Shown here: positions 22,764 through 31,198 of the stretch, in pieces | How positions within the stretch are numbered: position 1 is the stretch's first letter | How the letters are laid out: each line of letters opens with the position of its first letter | NCBI GenBank assembly: GCA_947629515.1 | Contig: CANRDY010000013.1 | Location: forward strand, 1 to 36,728 | Reading direction: 5' to 3' | Source: an uncultured Clostridia bacterium | GTDB taxonomy: Bacteria; Bacillota; Clostridia; Christensenellales; Borkfalkiaceae | DNA: 36,728 bases | Notes under the pieces: model-generated | What the model was told of the DNA's origin: nothing | Databases searched by the model: none | The model's input: only the letters and a program-made list of their open reading frames with translations | Position numbers and translations under genes: made by a program

Positions 22764-24770
22764 ATGCAGCTCACATCATTAAGGTTCGTTTCGGAAAAGC
22801 GCGAAAGGGACTTCAACAAAATGGGAATATACACGGCGGAGGAGCTTATAAAGCACTTCCCGCGCGACTTCGTCGATCTGAGGAGAATAACTCCCCTCGC
22901 TTCGGCGCGCCATAACGACATGGTTCTGACCGCGTGCGAAGTGCTGAACGTCGAACTCAACCGCTATTCCAAACGCCCCTTTGTAAAGGCGTTATGCCAG
23001 CAGGGGGGATATATCTTCAACGCCATATGGTTCAACCAGCCTTACGTAGCCCAAAAGCTCAAACAGGGCGAATACCTCTTTTACGGCAGAGTGCAGAACA
23101 AATACGGGCTGGGGTGTACCATGACCAACCCCTCGTTCGAACCCGCCGAAAGCCGCGAAAAGCTCAAAGGTATTCTGCCCGTTTACTCCCTTTCGGGTTC
23201 GCTCACGCAGGGGGTAGTGCGCGCGGCGGTAAAGCAGGTGCTCGAAAAATGCCCGCCCCGCTCGTGTATTCCCGCCCCGCTCATCAAAAAATACGACCTT
23301 TCGCCCCTTGCCGAGGCGTACCGCAAAGTGCACGCCCCGCAGAGCGCGCAGGAGATAAAAGAGGGTTCTGAGCGGATAGCCGTTGAGGAATACTTTTTGC
23401 TCGTGTCGGCGTTCAAGGTCATTCGCGGGGGAAGGGACGACGCCCGTCTCAACAGTTATTCGGTAACGGAAGAGGAGCTTAAAGGCTTTATATCCCGCTT
23501 CCCGTTCGAGTTCACAAGGGGGCAGAAGCTCGCCGCGGCGGAGATATTCAAAAACCTCAAATCGCCCAATTTAATGAACAGGCTCTTGCAGGGCGACGTG
23601 GGAAGCGGCAAGACGGCGGTCGCGCTCGCGGGGATATACTGCGCCCTCAGATCGGGCTATCAGGCGGCGATGATCGCCCCCACCGAAGTGCTCGCCCGCC
23701 AGAACGCCGAACTCATCAAAAAATATCTGCCCGAATACCCCCTCGCCGTGCTCACGGGTTCTTCGTCGGCGGCAGAAAAGCGGGAGATCAAAAAGGGACT
23801 TAAAGAGGGAAAATACCGCGTAGTATGCGGCACTCACGCCGTAATACAGCCCGACGTGGAGTTCGAAAACCTCGCCTTTACGGTGTGCGACGAACAGCAC
23901 CGCTTCGGCGTTGCGCAAAGGGCTTCGCTCTCGCAAAAGGGAACGGGCTGCGACGTGCTCGTAATGTCGGCAACGCCCATTCCGCGCACCCTTTCTCTCA
24001 TCTTTTACGGCGACCTCGACATAACCGAAATTAAGGACAAGCCCGCCGCCCGTCAGAAAATATCCACCGCCATCATCCCCGAGCGGAAGTACGCCGATAT
24101 GTACCGCTACGTCGCCGAAAGAGCGCGCCTCGGGGAGCAGACCTACTTCGTCTGCCCCAAGATAGAGGGCGACGACGAGGGCACGGTGATGTCTGTCACC
24201 GAACTCTACGAGGAACTCACCCAAAAAATTCCCTCGTGCAGGATAGCCCTCTTGCACGGCAAGATGCCCGACAAAAAAAAGAACGCCGTAATGGACGACT
24301 TCAAACAAAAAAAATACGACTGCCTTGTGTCGACGACGGTAATAGAAGTGGGCGTGGACGTGCCCGACGCCGTGAACATGATAATCTACAACGCAGAGCG
24401 GTTCGGGCTTTCACAGCTCCACCAGCTCCGCGGAAGAGTGGGCAGGGGCGACAAAAAGAGCTGGTGTTTTCTGTTGCAGGGAACCGACTCGCCCGAGGCG
24501 ACCGCACGCCTTTCCGTAATAAAGAACTCCGACGACGGCTTTGAAATAGCCGAAGCCGACTTAAAACTTCGGGGCGGCGGCGACTTTATGGGAACGCGGC
24601 AGAGCGGACGGATACTCTCCGAACTCAAAAATCTGCGCTTTTCGGTGAGCGCGGTCTTTACCGCAAAGTCTATCTCCGACGACGCCTTTTCGGGCGGGTT
24701 CGACACCGCCGAACTCTCTCGCATTGCCGCCGAAAAGTACGAAAGCCTTAAAGACGTTATACTCAACTGA
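22764..24770 (+). CDS. recG: ATP-dependent DNA helicase RecG
   Basis: Branch-migration helicase acting on Holliday junctions and stalled forks. Length 668 is normal. The wedge (OB-fold) domain fills about residues 1-230. Helicase motifs follow: LLQGDVGSGKTAVAL near 273, APTEVLARQ near 303, VCDEQHRFGV near 375, VMSATPIPRTL near 401, VVSTT/ATTVIEVGVDVPDA near 520 and QLRGRVGRG near 555. The ATG at 22764 has no good ribosome site, but the protein starts as expected. It follows the yloU-yloV pair as in other Firmicutes, although the serine dehydratase genes sometimes found between them are absent and a repeat lies there instead. Confidence 0.96.
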   Translation: MQLTSLRFVSEKRERDFNKMGIYTAEELIKHFPRDFVDLRRITPLASARHNDMVLTACEVLNVELNRYSKRPFVKALCQQGGYIFNAIWFNQPYVAQKLKQGEYLFYGRVQNKYGLGCTMTNPSFEPAESREKLKGILPVYSLSGSLTQGVVRAAVKQVLEKCPPRSCIPAPLIKKYDLSPLAEAYRKVHAPQSAQEIKEGSERIAVEEYFLLVSAFKVIRGGRDDARLNSYSVTEEELKGFISRFPFEFTRGQKLAAAEIFKNLKSPNLMNRLLQGDVGSGKTAVALAGIYCALRSGYQAAMIAPTEVLARQNAELIKKYLPEYPLAVLTGSSSAAEKREIKKGLKEGKYRVVCGTHAVIQPDVEFENLAFTVCDEQHRFGVAQRASLSQKGTGCDVLVMSATPIPRTLSLIFYGDLDITEIKDKPAARQKISTAIIPERKYADMYRYVAERARLGEQTYFVCPKIEGDDEGTVMSVTELYEELTQKIPSCRIALLHGKMPDKKKNAVMDDFKQKKYDCLVSTTVIEVGVDVPDAVNMIIYNAERFGLSQLHQLRGRVGRGDKKSWCFLLQGTDSPEATARLSVIKNSDDGFEIAEADLKLRGGGDFMGTRQSGRILSELKNLRFSVSAVFTAKSISDDAFSGGFDTAELSRIAAEKYESLKDVILN

Positions 24771-24794
24771 TCCGAAAATTTTTGTGAACCACGG

Positions 24795-24813
24795 GCGCGG
24801 CGGCTTGCCGCGC
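24795..24813 (+). other. GC-rich hairpin after recG
   Basis: GCGCGGC-GGCTT-GCCGCGC, 7-bp stem, 25 bases after the recG stop. It lacks a T-run, so it is a poor terminator but may stabilise the transcript end. Confidence 0.4.
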
Positions 24814-24826
24814 TTGACCTATATAT

Positions 24827-24907
24827 CAATTGCCGTGTAACGCATATTCATTGCCGCTTAACGCATATTCATTGCCGCTTAACGCATATTCATTGCCGTC
24901 TTACGCT
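24827..24907 (+). repeat. 21-bp tandem repeat, about four units
   Basis: The unit is CATTGCCGCTTAACGCATATT: two exact copies at 24849-24869 and 24870-24890, a diverged copy before and a partial copy after. It lies in the 346-base gap between recG and the giant helicase gene; the rest of that gap holds only the promoter at 25011 and unremarkable AT-rich sequence. Confidence 0.85.
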
Positions 24908-25010
24908 CAAAGGGCTTTTGGCGCATACCGCGCTTTGGCGGGGGCGTAAAGCGCGGGGCGTTAAATAACTTAAAAAAAGGCAATAATCGGGTAGAATTTT
25001 GCCGACGCTC

Positions 25011-25039
25011 TTGAACGTGCGGCGGTCAAGTGATATAAT
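25011..25039 (+). promoter_or_regulatory. Promoter of the giant helicase gene
   Basis: TTGAAC, 17 bases, TATAAT. Transcription should start near 25046, giving a leader of about 70 bases. Confidence 0.75.
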
Positions 25040-25116
25040 GGTTGATATAAAAGAGCATATTGCCGGTCGGCGCGGTACGACCGAAAGACAAAACAAATAA
25101 CTTACGGGAAAATTAT

Positions 25117-28100
25117 ATGAGCGCGAAGAATAAAATTGCCGAGAACATCGAGATAGAGGGGGAGCTTTTGAACTTCGTCTCGTACTCGACCTATTACAAC
25201 CGTCAACCGCTGTTCACCTCTTTCAAAATTTCGAACGGGGGCGACGACCTTGCTTCACTCAAAGCCGACATAAGCTGTTCGACTTCGCTTTTACTGCCCT
25301 CTTCATACGAGATAGAGGAGCTTGCGCGGGGGAGCAGCGTCGAGATAGAGCCGAACGACATTCTCAACCCCAAGTACCTCGCCGAGCTTGAAAAGCCCGA
25401 GGAGTGCACCGTTACCGTCTCCATATCGTGCGGGAAGAACGTGCTTTGCACCCTCTCCGCGCAGGTGAGCGCGCTGCCCGTCGACTGCTGGGCGGGGCTT
25501 TCGGGCAACGCCGAGTCGCTCGCGCCCTTCGTCCGCCCCAAGCTCGCCGACTGCCAGAAGATTTTGGCGGAAGCGGGGTTACAGCTGAGAACGTGGGGAT
25601 ATTCCTCGGAGTTCACGGGCTATGCTGGCAACGACAAAAACGCCGTGCGGAGCGCGGCGGCGGCTGTTTTTGCGGCGTTGAGGCGGCAGAACCTCGAAAG
25701 GGAAGAGACGCCCGACCTTACGGCGGTCAACTGCATAGGCGGCATAGCGGGCATTTTGCAGAGGGGAAGCGCGAACGCCGCCGAGGCGGCTTTGTTTGCG
25801 GCAAGCTGCTTCGAAGCGGTCAGACTGCACCCCCTCATTCTCATAGGCAAAAAGTTTGCAGGCGTGGGAGTATGGCTTTACGAAAGCTGTTTTTCGACGT
25901 CCGTGCAAGACGATATGCTGCTCGTTGAAAAGTACACCGCGGAGGGCGTAAACAACATAGCCGTGTTTGACGCGGGCGACCTCTTCGCCCACAAAAACGC
26001 CAGCTATTCGACGAGCGAAGAACACGCCCGCGGGCTGTTGCAGAGCGGGGCGTTCGAGGCGTGCGTCGACATTCGCCGTTGCAGGATAGGCGGCATCTTC
26101 CCCCTGCCCATAAAGGTAAAGACGGGCGCGGGGTACGAGCTGTTGGGCGAGGAACAGTTCTCCATAGAGGCAAAGCCCGGCGAGCTGTCGTTCATTCCCG
26201 AGTACTCTTCCGAAAAGAATATCTCAAAGGAAAAGACGTGGCAGCGCAGGCTTTTGGACCTTTCCTTAAAAAACAACTTGCTCAATTTCAGATACGCGCG
26301 CGATTGCCTGAGGATATACTCCAACGGGCTTGCGGCTTTTGTGGAAAAGCTCGAAAAGAGGGATAGCTTTTGGCTCTTGCCCGCAGACGGCAAAGAGGAC
26401 GCGCCATTCGGCGGCGATTACCAGAAAAAGACGGCGGAGCTGTTCGGAATGGAGCTTGACGGCGGCAAGATGAGATGCCCCAAGAGCGCGGGGGAGATAG
26501 CCGAAATTTCGCAGAACCTCATTCGCAAGGCGCGTTCCGCCGAAGAGGAGACGGGCGCAAAGACGCTCTTTTTGGCGGCGGGCTTTCTGAAGTGGAAGCG
26601 CGAGGGCGAAAAGGACGAAAAGTTCGCCCCCCTCTCGCTTGCGCCCGTAACGTTAAAGCGCGCAAAGACCAAGGGCATAGCCACCTCGTTCGGCGAGGGG
26701 TTCGAGGTAAACACCACACTGCTCGAATTTCTGTATCAGGAGTTCGGCGTGGACATGCGCGGGCTTGAGGGCAAAAATCTCACCCCCGCGGAGATCGCGG
26801 CGGCGTTCAGAAAGCAAGCCGCTTCCATGGACGGGTGGTACGTCTACGACGACTTATATATAGCCCAGTTCACCTTTGCGCGTTACGCCATGTGGGCGGA
26901 CGTGAAGAACCATATAAAGGCGTACCGCTCCAACCCGCTCGTCGAAAGCCTTATAACCAACTCCAACAAGTTGCAGGGCAACAAGCTCTCCGCCCCCAAA
27001 GAGGACGACTGTCCCTTCGAGGACGTGCTTTTGCCCCTGCCCTCCGACAGCGCGCAGTTTTCGGCGATCGCCGAGGCGGCGAACGGCTCTACCTTTGTGT
27101 TGCACGGTCCGCCCGGCACGGGCAAGAGTCAGACCATAGCCAACATAATAGCCAACGCGGCGGCTCAGGGCAAGCGCGTGCTGTTCGTCGCAGAAAAACA
27201 GGCGGCGTTGCAGGTTGTTAAAAAGCGGCTCACGGGCATAGGCATAGGCGATTTCTGTCTCGAACTTCACTCGGGCAAGACGGCGGACAAGGGGCAGATA
27301 GTGCAGAATATCGAAAACACCCTCGCCCTCGCCCGCACGGCGGAGAGCGGCAGATTCGACGAAACGGCGAAAAAGCTCGACGCCCTGCGCGAACGCCTCG
27401 GCGCGCCCCTTGCCGCGCTCCACCAAAAGCGCAAGCTGGGGATATCGGTATACGAGGGCATACTCCAATGCTTTGCCAACGCCTCCGCGCCCGAACTTCT
27501 CGACATCGAAAGCGCGTTTTACGACGGGCTTACCGCAGAAAAACTCGCCGAGTACGAGAGCATGCTCGTCACCGTACAGGCGGCGGCAAAGGAGTGCGGC
27601 GGGGTGTACCGTTCGCCCTTTGCCGAGGTCCGCTTAACGTCCGCCGACGGCGGCGCGCTCGCCGCGGCGGTGTGCGCGGCGGAAGTTGTGCTCGCAGAGC
27701 TTAAACACCTCAAAAATTATCTGGGGCTTTTGCTCGACACATTCAGGCAAAAGGTCAGCAAATTCACCCGCAAAAAGCTCGAAAACTCAATACGTATCGC
27801 AAATATCTTAAAAGACGGCTCTCTCAACGGGTTCTTCACATGCGACAAGGCGCAGTTTTACGCCTTTTACAACGCCTCGGTGAGGTACGACAGGGAGACG
27901 GCAAAATGGCTGAGCTTTTTCAAAACCCTTCCCGACCTCGGCAAGTACGGCGAAACGCTCGGCGACGAGCTTGAAAACTGGGGCGAAAATTACCGCTCCT
28001 CACGCACGGTTCTGCAAGTCATAAAGCGCATAAACAGATGCGGGCGCGAACAGCTCAAAGAGCGCGAAGAGTTGGGCTGGATAAAGTGCGCATACGAAAT

Positions 28101-30723
28101 AGAGCGCGCACGGGCGGAAATACTCAAAAACACCGAGCTTTCGCGCGCGTTTACGGGCTTCGGCGGCATAAACGAGAAGAAGAGGGCGGACTTCATGCGC
28201 CCGCTCTACGAGCTTCATTCGCTCTGCGCCGAGACCTTTATGGACTACAACGCCGACTCGTTCAACAGCGTGTGCGCGGACGCGGCGGGCGGCGCGCTGA
28301 AGCCCCTTATCCATGGATATATTTCGGCGGGGAACGCGTTTATAAAGAGCGCGGAAGCCTACCTTAAAGCCATAAAAGCCGAAAAGGACGTCTTTGCCGA
28401 CGCGGATATATTCGAGGTGTATTCCTCGAAGTGCACCGCACTCATCGAAAACGCCGATATGCTCCCCGCGTGGTGTCTTTACAAGGCTACCGCCAAAAAG
28501 CTCAACGAGTGCGGGCTTACCTTTATAACCGACGCAATGGAGAGGGGAAGGATCTCTTCCACTCAGATTCTCTCCTCATTCAGAAAGAACGTCTACCGCA
28601 ACTTTGTGCAGACCAATATCCCCGCCGACAGCGAGCTTGCGGCTTTTTCGGCAAACGTCGCCGAGGAAAACGCCGCGGAACTTACGCGCCTTGTCGAGGA
28701 ATTTACCGCCCACTCGCGCGAGAGAGTGCGCTCGATTTTAATTTCCCGTCTGCCCGCCGAGGACACCGAAGGCTCGCTCGCCCTCGAACTCATGGCGTTC
28801 AAACGTCAGACCAAGGGGGGAATGAAGAACCTCGGACTTCGCGCTCTCTTCTCCGAAATCCCGGGGCTTTTGAAGGTAGTCGCGCCGTGCATGCTCATGA
28901 GTCCCGCCACCGTATCGCAGTTTTTGCCGCCCGAGGCGGGCTTCTTCGACATTGTGATTTTCGACGAGGCTTCGCAGATACCCACGTGCGAGGCGGTGTG
29001 CTCGCTTGCAAGGGCGAAGAGCGCGGTGATAGTCGGCGATCCAAAGCAGATGCCGCCCACGTCCTTTTTCGCCTTTACGGGCGGCGACGACGAAAACCCC
29101 GAAGCCGAGGACATGGAGTCCGTGCTCGAGGATTGCTTAGCCCTCGGAATACCCGAAAAGCACCTCGTATGGCACTACCGCTCCAAACACGAAAGCCTTA
29201 TCGCCTTTTCGAACGCCGAATACTATTCGAGCAGGCTGTGCACATTCCCCTCGCCCGACGAGGGCGACAGCAAAGTGCGCTTTAAGTACGTCGCCGACGG
29301 CGTGTACGACAGAGGGGCTTCCAAGTGCAACCGCCGCGAAGCCGAAGAGCTTGTGGCGGAGACCGTAAAACGCCTTAAAAGCGGCAGTACTTCGAGCATA
29401 GGCATAGTCACTTTCAGCACGCCCCAGCAGATACTCGTCGAGCGGCTTCTTTCAAAGGAGATAGCAAAGGCGGGGCTTGAAGAGCGGGCGTACTCGGGCG
29501 AAGAGCCGCTGTTTATAAAGAACCTCGAAAACGTGCAGGGCGACGAGCGCGACGTAATACTCTTTTCGGTGTGCTACGGACCCGACTCCGAGGGTCGTAT
29601 ATCCCTCAACTTCGGACCTTTGAACCAGTTTGGGGGATGGCGCAGGCTCAACGTCGCCGTCTCCCGCGCAAGGGAAGAGATGGTGGTGTTCTCCTCTATG
29701 CGCTATCCCGTCATCGATCTCTCGCGCACGACGTCGCGCGGGGTCGCGGGGCTGAGGGACTTTCTGGAGTTTGCCGAAAAGGGCAGACCGGGCGTCGCCG
29801 TAAAAAATTCCGACATAGTGATAAACCGCCGCTCGATAGGCAAATACGTCGCAAAGGAGCTTGCCGCTTACGGCTACGAGTCGAGGAGCGATCTGGGCTA
29901 TTCTGATTTCAGAATAGACTGCGCCGTGTGCGACCCCGCCGACAAAGACAGGTATATCCTCGCAATTCTCTGCGACGGTTCCACGCAGTTCTCGGTAAAG
30001 GATCGAACGGTAATGCAGGCGCAGACCTTAAAGCGGAGCAACTGGAACGTTATCCGCGTGTATTCGATAAACTTCTTCAACAACCCCAAGAGGGAGATAA
30101 AGAAGATAAAGGATATGCTCGACAAACTGACGGGCGCGGCAAAGGAAAAGGAGGGCAAAGACCCTTACGCCAAGCCCTATCGCGCCGTAAAGCGGGAAGT
30201 CACCCCCGCCGGGAGCGACGAAATACTTTCGGGCAGTCTCGATACCGAGCTTATAAAGACGATTAAGGCGGTAGTATCCGCCGAAGAACCCATCTCCGTG
30301 CAGTTTTTGATAAAGCGCACGCTCGCGCTGTTCGGGATAGCAAAATACGGCGTTCGCCTCGAAAGCAAGCTAAAAGAACTCATCGCAAAGTGCGCGTTCC
30401 TCTCCGAGGACATAGGCGGCAACACCTATCTCTTCCGCACGTCAAAGGCGGCGGACTTCACAAAGTACCGCGTCGAAGAGGAGGGAACGCTCAGAACGCA
30501 GGACGGCGACTACACCCCGTACGACGTAATAGCCGCCGCGCGTTCCGTGCTCTTGGGCAAGGTGAGCGCGTACTTCGACGAGCTTATCCCCGCCGTGCTC
30601 AAAAAGCTGCGCGTGCCGCGCGCCACCGAAAAACTGATCGCGTTTGCGGGCGCGTGCGTCGACGAGGGCGTCCGCCGCGGGCTGTTCATTAAGAGCGTTT
30701 CCGACCGCGTTTCGCTCGCGTAA
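25117..30723 (+). CDS. Giant DUF4011/SF1 helicase/nuclease-like protein, possible anti-phage effector
   Basis: An 1868-residue cytosolic protein. Order of parts: a beta-rich N-terminal region (1-365, unknown); the DUF4011 signature WQRRLLDLSLKNNLLNF near 375; UvrD/Upf1-like SF1 helicase with Walker A GPPGTGKSQT near 665, DEASQIPTCE near 1282, GDPKQMPPTS near 1305, VQGDERDVI near 1471 and RRLNVAVSRAREE near 1508; a Vsr/MTES-like nuclease region (1570-1665) with YSDFRIDCAV and AILCDG; and a DUF3320-like end (from about 1720). In related nuclease domains the second motif usually reads IECDG, so the Glu is Leu here and the following His is lacking; cutting activity may be lost. Proteins of this layout have been reported in anti-phage screens (Hhe-type, from memory). 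ATG 25117 is chosen over an upstream TTG at 25060. It is a single gene with its own promoter. Confidence 0.9.
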   Translation: MSAKNKIAENIEIEGELLNFVSYSTYYNRQPLFTSFKISNGGDDLASLKADISCSTSLLLPSSYEIEELARGSSVEIEPNDILNPKYLAELEKPEECTVTVSISCGKNVLCTLSAQVSALPVDCWAGLSGNAESLAPFVRPKLADCQKILAEAGLQLRTWGYSSEFTGYAGNDKNAVRSAAAAVFAALRRQNLEREETPDLTAVNCIGGIAGILQRGSANAAEAALFAASCFEAVRLHPLILIGKKFAGVGVWLYESCFSTSVQDDMLLVEKYTAEGVNNIAVFDAGDLFAHKNASYSTSEEHARGLLQSGAFEACVDIRRCRIGGIFPLPIKVKTGAGYELLGEEQFSIEAKPGELSFIPEYSSEKNISKEKTWQRRLLDLSLKNNLLNFRYARDCLRIYSNGLAAFVEKLEKRDSFWLLPADGKEDAPFGGDYQKKTAELFGMELDGGKMRCPKSAGEIAEISQNLIRKARSAEEETGAKTLFLAAGFLKWKREGEKDEKFAPLSLAPVTLKRAKTKGIATSFGEGFEVNTTLLEFLYQEFGVDMRGLEGKNLTPAEIAAAFRKQAASMDGWYVYDDLYIAQFTFARYAMWADVKNHIKAYRSNPLVESLITNSNKLQGNKLSAPKEDDCPFEDVLLPLPSDSAQFSAIAEAANGSTFVLHGPPGTGKSQTIANIIANAAAQGKRVLFVAEKQAALQVVKKRLTGIGIGDFCLELHSGKTADKGQIVQNIENTLALARTAESGRFDETAKKLDALRERLGAPLAALHQKRKLGISVYEGILQCFANASAPELLDIESAFYDGLTAEKLAEYESMLVTVQAAAKECGGVYRSPFAEVRLTSADGGALAAAVCAAEVVLAELKHLKNYLGLLLDTFRQKVSKFTRKKLENSIRIANILKDGSLNGFFTCDKAQFYAFYNASVRYDRETAKWLSFFKTLPDLGKYGETLGDELENWGENYRSSRTVLQVIKRINRCGREQLKEREELGWIKCAYEIERARAEILKNTELSRAFTGFGGINEKKRADFMRPLYELHSLCAETFMDYNADSFNSVCADAAGGALKPLIHGYISAGNAFIKSAEAYLKAIKAEKDVFADADIFEVYSSKCTALIENADMLPAWCLYKATAKKLNECGLTFITDAMERGRISSTQILSSFRKNVYRNFVQTNIPADSELAAFSANVAEENAAELTRLVEEFTAHSRERVRSILISRLPAEDTEGSLALELMAFKRQTKGGMKNLGLRALFSEIPGLLKVVAPCMLMSPATVSQFLPPEAGFFDIVIFDEASQIPTCEAVCSLARAKSAVIVGDPKQMPPTSFFAFTGGDDENPEAEDMESVLEDCLALGIPEKHLVWHYRSKHESLIAFSNAEYYSSRLCTFPSPDEGDSKVRFKYVADGVYDRGASKCNRREAEELVAETVKRLKSGSTSSIGIVTFSTPQQILVERLLSKEIAKAGLEERAYSGEEPLFIKNLENVQGDERDVILFSVCYGPDSEGRISLNFGPLNQFGGWRRLNVAVSRAREEMVVFSSMRYPVIDLSRTTSRGVAGLRDFLEFAEKGRPGVAVKNSDIVINRRSIGKYVAKELAAYGYESRSDLGYSDFRIDCAVCDPADKDRYILAILCDGSTQFSVKDRTVMQAQTLKRSNWNVIRVYSINFFNNPKREIKKIKDMLDKLTGAAKEKEGKDPYAKPYRAVKREVTPAGSDEILSGSLDTELIKTIKAVVSAEEPISVQFLIKRTLALFGIAKYGVRLESKLKELIAKCAFLSEDIGGNTYLFRTSKAADFTKYRVEEEGTLRTQDGDYTPYDVIAAARSVLLGKVSAYFDELIPAVLKKLRVPRATEKLIAFAGACVDEGVRRGLFIKSVSDRVSLA

Positions 30724-30741
30724 TACGCGCGCGGGCGCGTT

Positions 30742-30896
30742 CTCCCGCAAACTTCGTATATGCGTCGTTCTGCTGTGTCGCGCTTGCGTTTTTGCTCAGT
30801 CACTTACTTCATTGTAAGCTCCTTTCGCAAAATCCGCGCGCTCCTTGCATAACTCGCATCTCCGAAGTTTCTAACTTCGTAATTGCAAGGGTAACC
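30742..30896 (+). repeat. Intergenic repeat, family A, copy 3
   Basis: Starts 18 bases after the helicase stop and shares CGTTCTGCTGTGTCGCGCTTG, CTCCTTGCATAACT and TTTCTAACTTCGT with copies 1 and 2. The hairpin CTTAC-TTCATT-GTAAG is at 30803-30818. Confidence 0.8.
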
Positions 30897-30935
30897 GAGC
30901 ACCCTAAACTCCCAATTCCTCCCCTTCCATTTGGA

Positions 30936-31024
30936 GGGTCGAGTGCGGATTTCTCAAAACAGCGGATACCCGCTGTTTTGCCGCACGAGATGAGTTCGCG
31001 CCAATGTACGCGCGAACGGTGCCC
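30936..31024 (+). repeat. Intergenic repeat, family D, copy 1
   Basis: Shared with 35686-35775. Two hairpins: AAAACAGCGG-ATAC-CCGCTGTTTT at 30956-30979 and GTTCGCGC/GCGCGAAC at 30994-31017, joined by GCCGCACGAGATGA. Together with family A it fills most of the 475-base gap before the GH13 gene; the remainder (31025-31138) shows nothing I can name. Confidence 0.8.
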
Positions 31025-31138
31025 GAGGCGGTTGTTGTCCGTACAACCGCCGAGAAAGGGCAAGGTGGGGGGCTTAGAAAGGCGCACTTAAAAAACGCTC
31101 GCCCACACTCCGACCCTCTTTCCCCAAAAAATGCCGTA

Positions 31139-31167
31139 TTGACTTTATGCGCGGGGTATGTTACAAT
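31139..31167 (+). promoter_or_regulatory. Promoter of the GH13-glgB pair
   Basis: TTGACT, 17 bases, TACAAT; expected start near 31174, 25 bases before the GH13 ATG. Confidence 0.75.
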
Positions 31168-31198
31168 ATATCAAGACCCAAACGGATACTTTTAACAT

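Noticed and set aside
24827-24907. A CRISPR array
   Set aside because: The 21-bp units are directly adjacent with no spacers, and no cas genes are present; the 71-bp units at 36029 likewise lack unique spacers between short repeats.
25038-25100. A 20-codon open frame starting ATGGTTGATATAAAAG before the giant helicase gene
   Set aside because: Its ATG overlaps the -10 box of the predicted promoter, so it would not be in the transcript.
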